Source: Elusimicrobia bacterium CG_4_9_14_3_um_filter_62_55 (GTDB taxonomy: Bacteria > Elusimicrobiota > Elusimicrobia > UBA1565). From it: DNA of 37,533 nucleotides. Below, piece after piece: positions 32,156-37,533 of the stretch. Under the pieces are notes generated by a model that saw nothing but the letters and a program-made list of their open reading frames with translations, had not been told where the DNA came from and did no database searches. The stretch lies in NCBI GenBank assembly GCA_002790095.1, contig PFUL01000146.1:1-37533 (forward strand). Reading direction: 5' to 3'. Both the position numbers and the translations under genes were made by a program. Position 1 is the stretch's first letter; the number at the start of each line of letters is the position of its first letter.

Positions 32156-33538
32156 TCAAATCACAGGATTAGGCTGCGATGGCATATTCGAGGAAATCGC
32201 ACGCGAACGAGGAACGGGATCCGGATTTCTGCGCGCAAGCGCAATTGCGAAGAAGAAAATAGGGAAGATCGTTTTATAAATCCAACACGAATAGTGCAAA
32301 TCCATAAGCCATATCGCACTGATAATGCAGATGCCCAATTGCTTGATCTCAATAGACTTCCGATGAGCCAGGTTGCGGTTTTTATTTACGGACCTCCTCA
32401 GATTAAGAAATGCGAGAACAACTTGCCATGTGAAGATTGACCATAATGGGAGTCCTATCCGCATAATGGATTCGAAGAAACCAACATCTCCGGAAGTCCC
32501 GTAGTAAGGATTTGCGCTGAGGCCAAAACCAATCAACAATTGATGAGGGCGTGTCATTGCCTCCGAAATGAAGCGGTTAAACTCATGAATCACTAGCGAA
32601 CTGAATGAATTAGGATTGAGTACGGTATCAATAGTTAGGACCATTGATATCTGGCTCTGAATAATCCTCCAAATGAAAGCAAGGATGGATCGGACCATCT
32701 CGGCATCAAAGATTACTGTCGCGGCCATTACAGCGATCAAGGGATAGAGAATCGATTTAAAGCTAAAGAATTTGCGGTTGAAATGAAGCGAGATGACGAG
32801 AAAAGTGAAAAGAGCAGTAAAATTCTGAGTAAAGAGCAGGCAAAGTAGGGTTAGAGAAAATGCATTTCTCCTACTCGATAACCGCTGCTCCAGAGTACAG
32901 TAAGAGAAGAAACCCATAATAACCCACAATGCGGACGTCGAGTGGCGTTCCAGCAGACCAAACGAGCGGTAGGCACTGTCGATCCTGAAAGTGTTGGCCT
33001 CAAAATCGCCGAGAATAATGTCCTCAGAATGAATCGAGTAGAGATGGGCCCAGTAGCTATATTGAGTAGCCTGATTGAGGATGCGCTTATAACCGGTGTC
33101 TACGACGAAAAACACCGCTGAAATGATCCCCATTATCACCGCGCCTTTTAGAAACCACCGGATGTGGCGTTCGTGGGCCATACGCGAAAAAAAGAAATAG
33201 GTCAGTGCGGCGGAAGAAATCATGAAAAGAGTCGAAGCGATCGGCCGCAAGGTCGTTGGGCCAAATGAAAATTGAGTGATGGCAATATTTAAGAGAAAAA
33301 ACGATAGAAGGAGAAATACGATGATATCCCAGGTAGGTGTGCCTTGTGCTTTTGCAGAGGGAGTCGGTCGATCCTGTCTCAATTTTAGAGAGGGAAAGAA
33401 AATTAACGGCCATAGCAATATCGAGAGTGTCGCTGCACTAGGCCTGCCAGAAAGGACCTGAAGCGGATAACTCATGCCGACGAAAATCGGGAGTAGAAAG
33501 CATGAGATGTCACGCAGGGATAGCGGTGTATTTTTCAT
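32156..33538 (-). CDS. Wzy-like polysaccharide polymerase
   Basis: This 460-residue integral membrane protein has about 10-12 hydrophobic helices. A large polar loop (about 160-200, with YWAHLYSIHSEDIILGDF) resembles the periplasmic loops of O-antigen polymerases. Wzy proteins have little sequence conservation, so the call rests on topology, length and position between glycosyltransferases. The gene is visibly more AT-rich than its neighbours, as polymerase genes often are. A second ligase/polymerase-like gene lies at 35687-37438, so roles could be exchanged. Confidence 0.7.
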   Translation of the reverse strand: MKNTPLSLRDISCFLLPIFVGMSYPLQVLSGRPSAATLSILLWPLIFFPSLKLRQDRPTPSAKAQGTPTWDIIVFLLLSFFLLNIAITQFSFGPTTLRPIASTLFMISSAALTYFFFSRMAHERHIRWFLKGAVIMGIISAVFFVVDTGYKRILNQATQYSYWAHLYSIHSEDIILGDFEANTFRIDSAYRSFGLLERHSTSALWVIMGFFSYCTLEQRLSSRRNAFSLTLLCLLFTQNFTALFTFLVISLHFNRKFFSFKSILYPLIAVMAATVIFDAEMVRSILAFIWRIIQSQISMVLTIDTVLNPNSFSSLVIHEFNRFISEAMTRPHQLLIGFGLSANPYYGTSGDVGFFESIMRIGLPLWSIFTWQVVLAFLNLRRSVNKNRNLAHRKSIEIKQLGICIISAIWLMDLHYSCWIYKTIFPIFFFAIALARRNPDPVPRSRAISSNMPSQPNPVI

Positions 33539-33578
33539 TGGATAGGAGTTAAGGCAGATACATCCGAATCAGGGAAAA

Positions 33579-34511
33579 TTAAAGAGGCCGTCCTACCCCA
33601 CTCCTAATCGCAGGAAAAGCTCTGTACGGCAAGAAGAAACTCAAGAACAACTCTGCAAGAAATACCGGACGCGGGTTGAGGCGAAGGCTCTCGTAGTAGC
33701 ATCGCCATGTACGGTATCTATTCCCCCGCCGCCAATGCCCCCGGGCTTCTTCTCGTTTAATGTCCGCGCGGTAAGCTCTAATCTCCTCAGCGTATTCTTC
33801 CTGGAACTCGGGATGGAGCTTGCTAAGGCGGTCAATAATTTCCAGGGGTTCTTTAATAAGGTCTTCGCGGTTGGTCAAAGAGTAGTTGTTACCGTGAACT
33901 CTGTATTTAGCGAGAATTTCATCAACATAGGCGATGCGGTACTTATACGCTATGCGGAGGAACAGATCCGACTCCTCGCACATTTTAAAATGTTCAGGGA
34001 ACCACCAAGTACGGTCGCTCGGAAGAGCCGACCTTCGAATCATTACGGTGTGAATCGGAAGATAGTACGCGCGCAGAAGTTGCCTGAACGCATCGCCATC
34101 AGGGGGCCGCGATTTATAGAATAAGTCCTCCCTCCCGTCCGCTTCCCAAAACCTCAGGGAATTTGAGAAAACAAGTCCGACACCTTCCGAAAACGCCGCA
34201 ACCTGCCGCGCAAGTTTTTCCGGCAAATAGAGGTCGTCTTGATCCAAGAAACTGATGAATTCGCCTCGGCAGAATTCAAGCGCGTTGTTTCGGGCTTCTC
34301 CAAGAGGTACCTGACGCTCGGAGCGAAAATAGCGGAGTTTATCATCAAAACTCTTTGCGATATTGGGGGTATCGTCGGTGGAAGCGTCATCGTAGAGAAC
34401 GATCTCAAAATCCGAGAAGGTTTGCGCGTAAACCGATTCGATGGCTTCACGCAAAAAGGCCGCGCCGTTATAGGCATTTATCAAGACGCTGACGCGGGGA
34501 TTGGCCGACAT
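33579..34511 (-). CDS. GT2-family glycosyltransferase
   Basis: This 310-residue GT-A enzyme opens with VSVLINAYNGAAFLREAIES, DDASTDDT (nucleotide binding) and the metal-binding FLDQDDLYLPEKLARQV. A C-terminal segment (RRGNRYRTWRCYYESLRLNP) and a hydrophobic FLAELFLSFFLPYRAF suggest membrane contact. It adds one sugar to the repeat unit. It starts 9 nt after the DegT aminotransferase stop. Confidence 0.92.
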   Translation of the reverse strand: MSANPRVSVLINAYNGAAFLREAIESVYAQTFSDFEIVLYDDASTDDTPNIAKSFDDKLRYFRSERQVPLGEARNNALEFCRGEFISFLDQDDLYLPEKLARQVAAFSEGVGLVFSNSLRFWEADGREDLFYKSRPPDGDAFRQLLRAYYLPIHTVMIRRSALPSDRTWWFPEHFKMCEESDLFLRIAYKYRIAYVDEILAKYRVHGNNYSLTNREDLIKEPLEIIDRLSKLHPEFQEEYAEEIRAYRADIKREEARGHWRRGNRYRTWRCYYESLRLNPRPVFLAELFLSFFLPYRAFPAIRSGVGRPL

Positions 34512-34520
34512 AGGCAGGGC

Positions 34521-35654
34521 TTAAGCCGCGCTCGCGACGGGGCTGGCGAAAAAAGCCAATACCGCCTCAATGACGGTGTCTACTTCCGCATCGGTCAGGG
34601 CGCAGTGCATCGGCAGGGTAACGATTTCACGCCAGAGAATATCCGCCCGGGGAAGCGGCTCTTTCGCGTATTGCGAGAAAAACGGCTGGCTGTGATTGGC
34701 GATGTAATGCACCCCCGTGCCGACGCCGCGCCCCTTGAGGGCTTCCATAAACGCATCCCGCCGCTCGGCCGCGACGCGGACGATGTAGATATGGGGTACG
34801 ACTTCGTTTAGATCCAGCGCGATGGGCGTCAACCCCGGAACGCCGGTGAAGGCTTTCTGATAACGAAGCCCGATCTCGCGGCGGCGCGCAATAAATCCGG
34901 GGAGCTTTTTGAGCTGCTCCAGACCCACGGCCGCGCAAAAATTGGGCATGTGGTAGCGGTAGCCCGGAGAAACAACTTCGTAGAGGTAGGCGCGCGTATT
35001 CTTGTAGCGATTCCAGGTATCCTTGTCTATTCCGAGAATTCGCATGCGGCGAATGTCCTCGGCGACGCCATCGTCGGAAAGAACGACGGCGCCCCCCTCC
35101 CCCGTCGTGATGTTCTTGATGGGGTCGAAGCTGAAACAGGCGGCATGTCCCATGGTTCCGACCTTGCGGCCCTTGTAATCGGAGCCGAAGGCGTGGGCTG
35201 CGTCTTCGATGACCTTAAATCCCCGCTGCTCCGCTAGCGCCATCAGCCGCAGCATGTCGCAGGAGGCGCCCGCGAAGTGGACGGGCATTACGACCTTTGT
35301 TTTCGAGGTGAGTTTTTTTTCAACATCGTCGATATCGATGAGGAGGCTTTCTTCATGGGATTCCGCAAATACGGGACGGGCGCCGAGAGAAATGACGGCC
35401 TGCACGCAGGCGGCGAAGGTGATCGAAGGCAGGATGACCTCGTCGCCGGGGCCTACGCCGAAGCCAGCGAGAGCGATATGCAGCGCGGATGTCCCCGTAT
35501 TGACGGCGATCGCGTTTCCGACACCAAGATATTTTTTTAATTCTTCTTCGAATTCATAGACGGTTGAGCCAAGTCCGAGCCAACCGGATTCGAAAATCTT
35601 TTGCATAGCAAGGATTTCTTCGGGGCCGGTGACAGGTCTGGAGATGGCGATCAT
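34521..35654 (-). CDS. DegT/DnrJ/EryC1/StrS sugar aminotransferase
   Basis: This 377-residue PLP enzyme has the PLP-phosphate region VNTGTSALHIALAGF (51-65), PVHFAGASCDM, VIEDAAHAFGSDYKG (D151) and K180 in FSFDPIKNITTGEGGA. The last motif is typical of 4-aminotransferases for UDP-4-keto sugars (PseC, ArnB and PglE type). It could act after the FlaA1/CapD-like dehydratase at 1-414. Only about 30 percent of positions look shared with the other DegT protein in the window (rough impression, not computed). The start has a TATACT box 6 nt upstream. Confidence 0.92.
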   Translation of the reverse strand: MIAISRPVTGPEEILAMQKIFESGWLGLGSTVYEFEEELKKYLGVGNAIAVNTGTSALHIALAGFGVGPGDEVILPSITFAACVQAVISLGARPVFAESHEESLLIDIDDVEKKLTSKTKVVMPVHFAGASCDMLRLMALAEQRGFKVIEDAAHAFGSDYKGRKVGTMGHAACFSFDPIKNITTGEGGAVVLSDDGVAEDIRRMRILGIDKDTWNRYKNTRAYLYEVVSPGYRYHMPNFCAAVGLEQLKKLPGFIARRREIGLRYQKAFTGVPGLTPIALDLNEVVPHIYIVRVAAERRDAFMEALKGRGVGTGVHYIANHSQPFFSQYAKEPLPRADILWREIVTLPMHCALTDAEVDTVIEAVLAFFASPVASAA

Positions 35655-35660
35655 AGGGTT

Positions 35661-35666
35661 AGTATA
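35661..35666 (-). promoter_or_regulatory. -10 box (TATACT), probable leaderless internal promoter
   Basis: TATACT on the minus strand ends 6 nt before the ATG at 35654, in the 32-bp gap after the ligase-like gene. No ribosome site lies between. This is one of the seven starts with this spacing. Confidence 0.4.
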
Positions 35667-35686
35667 TGAATTCCGCTCGGGCGCCT

Positions 35687-37438
35687 CTATCGCAGCCTTC
35701 GCATAATGGCGGCATGCGTGCGGCGAACATTGATATCGATGGGGTAGAGCCTGAAGAAAGGATCGATCACCTGCAGCCCTTTGCGCAGCAGGACCACGCG
35801 GGTGGAGGGCGCTGTATCGGCCATAGCGATATAGGCCCGGGCTAGATGCACCGCGTATTGAGGGTTTTCACTCCAGGACAACGCGCGCGAGAAGAAATAG
35901 ACCTGCGACTCGGGAGGGGTCTTCTTGCCGCGGTGAAAGTGGAATTCGGAAACGAGGGGCGGTATCGAGCCGATCAGGAGGAGAGCCGCCCAGGAAATTA
36001 CCACTCCGGCAAAAAGGCGGGACTTGGCGCGCCGACCGCCCCACGAAGCCGGACGACTATCCTTGATTTTTCCCCTTGGAGGAAGAAAGAGGCCGGCGGC
36101 CAGTATCAGGAGTATCGCGTTGGCAGAGGTGCGCAATGGAAACTCGAGGCACATATGGATAGCGGCGGTGATAAGCGCCAAGAGGGCCCCGCCGGCGATG
36201 AAGTTCGGCTTGCGCGAACTTGAGACCCATGTCTTTATTCCCGTCCCAAATGCCGCAGCGAATCCGACGCCGACGATGGCTAATCCGACGATTCCTAATT
36301 CGACCAATATCTGAAGCCAATCGCAGTGCAGATGGGTCAGGACTCTTCCGGCGATAAATTCGGGTTGGTAGGGTGCGGAGGCATAGCGGAAGGCGCCAAG
36401 ACCGGTACCGATTTGCGGGAATTGGTCGCGGATCAGCTGCCAGCCGGATTCATAGAAAGAAAAGCGAGCGAGCAACTGCGGGATCCAAGCGCCGTCGCGA
36501 ACGGGGTGATAATATGGGTTCTGATAAATCAGGTATACGCCCCCCCCCCCGACGAGGAAAACCAGGGCCAGGAGTTTCCACCTGGCTTTTGGTCCGGTGA
36601 ATGCGGCGATGGTGACCAGTGAGAGAGCAGCGGCCCCGATGCCGAGGGAAAACATCCCTCCTCGGGAACCGGTCTCGAGTAGGCCATAGATGATGGTCGC
36701 TATGCCGCACAGGGCCATCACCGCCTTTGCGGCGGCATCGCCGATGCGTGCAGAGGACCCCAATCGGCGCAGATCCGAGATCGATTGCGACAGGATTCCG
36801 ATTCCAACCGCGGCGCAAAGGGCCAGGAAGAAGGCCGCGTGGTCGCGATTAACGAAGGTCCCAAACGGCATCGTTCCGCGATGCGTCAGTTCCCGAAATC
36901 CCAGCATGGGGTAACGGTAGGTTTGCCGGTAATGTTCATAGGCAACGGCGTCGTTTCTGAACGCTATCCCGGTCAGCGCGGAAATCGTGCCGATGGCGAG
37001 TATCGCCCAGGCCAGCCGTTTAGCTTTGTCGCTATCGGAAATAGTCGCGCATGTTGTAACGATCAGCGTGAAATAGGACAACCAAAGGAGCACCGCGGTT
37101 TGAGTCGCCCAAGAGGAAGTGGTGGAAAAGAAGTGGAGGTTCGGAGCATCGCCCGGTTGCAGCGAAGTCAATTGGACCAGCCCCATCAGCGGGACAGCTA
37201 AAGCGGTTCCCGCAAGGATGCGTCTGGCTTTGCCGTCCAGGCGCAAATCGCCCAAAAGCGCCGTCAAAATCAAATGGCCTGCGATCAGGATTTGCATCAC
37301 GGCCACGGACCAGGGTTCGGTGGTCGCGAAGAGCGCCGTCGTCGAGAGGAGTATCAGGTAAAGCAGCGCTTCCGAAGCCGCTTTAAGGACGCTGTTCCAA
37401 GGCGAGAATGACGCGGCGCCGTAGGAACTGCCCCTCAC
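35687..37438 (-). CDS. O-antigen ligase/polymerase-like membrane protein
   Basis: This protein of about 583 residues has some ten transmembrane helices and a Wzy_C/WaaL-type core: the NRDHAAFFLALCAAVGIGIL region, LLETGSRGGMFSLGIGAAAL, then IGTGLGAFRYASAPYQPEF and HLHCDWLQILVELGIVG. The HxxxxQ-type loop (HCDWLQ) and the SRGG motif are characteristic. A soluble C-terminal part (about 500-583) resembles the helical tails of EPS ligases. It joins or polymerises repeat units in the periplasm. The GTG at 37438 directly follows the Wzc stop. A run of 11 C at 36540-36550 (codons GGG GGG GGG GGC) lies in the coding sequence. Confidence 0.85.
   Translation of the reverse strand: MRGSSYGAASFSPWNSVLKAASEALLYLILLSTTALFATTEPWSVAVMQILIAGHLILTALLGDLRLDGKARRILAGTALAVPLMGLVQLTSLQPGDAPNLHFFSTTSSWATQTAVLLWLSYFTLIVTTCATISDSDKAKRLAWAILAIGTISALTGIAFRNDAVAYEHYRQTYRYPMLGFRELTHRGTMPFGTFVNRDHAAFFLALCAAVGIGILSQSISDLRRLGSSARIGDAAAKAVMALCGIATIIYGLLETGSRGGMFSLGIGAAALSLVTIAAFTGPKARWKLLALVFLVGGGGVYLIYQNPYYHPVRDGAWIPQLLARFSFYESGWQLIRDQFPQIGTGLGAFRYASAPYQPEFIAGRVLTHLHCDWLQILVELGIVGLAIVGVGFAAAFGTGIKTWVSSSRKPNFIAGGALLALITAAIHMCLEFPLRTSANAILLILAAGLFLPPRGKIKDSRPASWGGRRAKSRLFAGVVISWAALLLIGSIPPLVSEFHFHRGKKTPPESQVYFFSRALSWSENPQYAVHLARAYIAMADTAPSTRVVLLRKGLQVIDPFFRLYPIDINVRRTHAAIMRRLR
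36540..36550. repeat. 11-base homopolymer (C on plus, G on the coding strand)
   Basis: Eleven consecutive C residues lie inside the ligase-like gene and encode four glycines at a helix edge (VGGGGVYL). Tracts of this length are prone to slippage. Gain or loss of one base would shift the frame and truncate the protein about halfway. Confidence 0.75.
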
Positions 37439-37533
37439 TCACACCGCCGAAACCTTCTCCCCATAAGTCCGATAATACTGCTGATAATAATACCCATACC
37501 CCGCATAACTCAACCCACCCAACTTCGCCGCAT
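37439..37533 (-). CDS. C-terminal tail of a Wzc-type tyrosine kinase (cut by window edge)
   Basis: The last 30 residues of a protein read from the window edge: KLGGLSYAGYGYYYQQYYRT then YGEKVSAV and TGA. Eight tyrosines in a short span are the autophosphorylation cluster of bacterial tyrosine kinases (Wzc, CpsD, EpsB type) that control polymer length with Wzy. Only the tail is visible, so the identity rests on this feature and on its position directly before the ligase-like gene, which it abuts (TGA followed by GTG). Confidence 0.7.
   Translation of the reverse strand, partial: AAKLGGLSYAGYGYYYQQYYRTYGEKVSAV

Noticed and set aside
1-37533. tRNA, rRNA, CRISPR array or toxin-antitoxin pair
   Set aside because: No cloverleaf-type sequence, spaced repeats or paired small toxin-like genes were seen when reading both strands. 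Only the insertion sequence and homopolymer repeats were found.

Overview
The window is almost entirely a surface-glycan locus: exopolysaccharide, capsule or O-antigen synthesis of the Wzx/Wzy type. The host is a Gram-negative-type bacterium. This rests on a FlaA1/CapD-type membrane enzyme, a Wzx-like flippase, two Wzy/WaaL-like membrane proteins, a phosphoglycosyl transferase, a likely lipoprotein and the tyrosine-rich tail of a Wzc-type kinase. The phylum cannot be fixed from this sequence. Genes are packed tightly with many ATGA, GTGA and TGATG overlaps. Several transcription units appear to be leaderless, with a TATAAT-like box only 6-8 nt before the start codon.

Layout. (1) 1-414, minus: N-terminus of a FlaA1/CapD-like nucleotide-sugar dehydratase or epimerase, cut by the window edge. 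(2) 450-1817: a complete IS256-family insertion sequence with an 8-bp target duplication, inserted between two divergent promoters. (3) 1877-6202, plus: a stub of a DRE-TIM aldolase, then a cytidylyltransferase-aminotransferase fusion, a LicD-like transferase and two methyltransferases. This looks like a unit that makes and attaches a CDP-activated phospho- or phosphono-amine. (4) 6679-12546, plus: a nonulosonic (sialic-acid-like) acid unit with a Rossmann oxidoreductase, two PIG-L deacetylases, NeuB, a decayed second copy of the oxidoreductase start, a WbqC-family protein, a 67-residue protein, a PseG/SpsG-like protein and a broken neuA. (5) 12758-37533, minus: a long convergent block. From its promoter-distal end it holds a flippase, a LIC12162-like transferase, an SpsF-like cytidylyltransferase, a radical SAM/SPASM protein, a class I aminotransferase, a DegT aminotransferase, a split transketolase, a TylF-like methyltransferase, the initiating sugar transferase, methyltransferases, glycosyltransferases, a glycosidase-like lipoprotein, a kinase-like protein, an asparagine synthetase, a Wzy-like polymerase, a GT2 enzyme, a second DegT aminotransferase, an O-antigen ligase-like protein and the Wzc tail.

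How the parts fit together (inference). The sugar transferase at 22610-23218 would load the first sugar on undecaprenyl phosphate, and the GT2, GT4 and LIC12162-like enzymes would extend the repeat unit. The flippase, polymerase and Wzc would export and polymerise it. The plus-strand unit would supply a nonulosonic acid; its own neuA is dead, so the SpsF-like enzyme on the other strand is the obvious replacement. The transketolase, DegT and radical SAM set probably builds another unusual amino sugar or branched unit.

Most notable: the -10-to-ATG spacing shared by seven start sites; small first-cistron remnants kept in front of intact genes and joined to them by ATGA or GTGA; a PIG-L paralogue lacking its catalytic aspartate; and an 11-base G/C tract inside the O-antigen ligase-like gene. 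No tRNA, rRNA or CRISPR array was seen.
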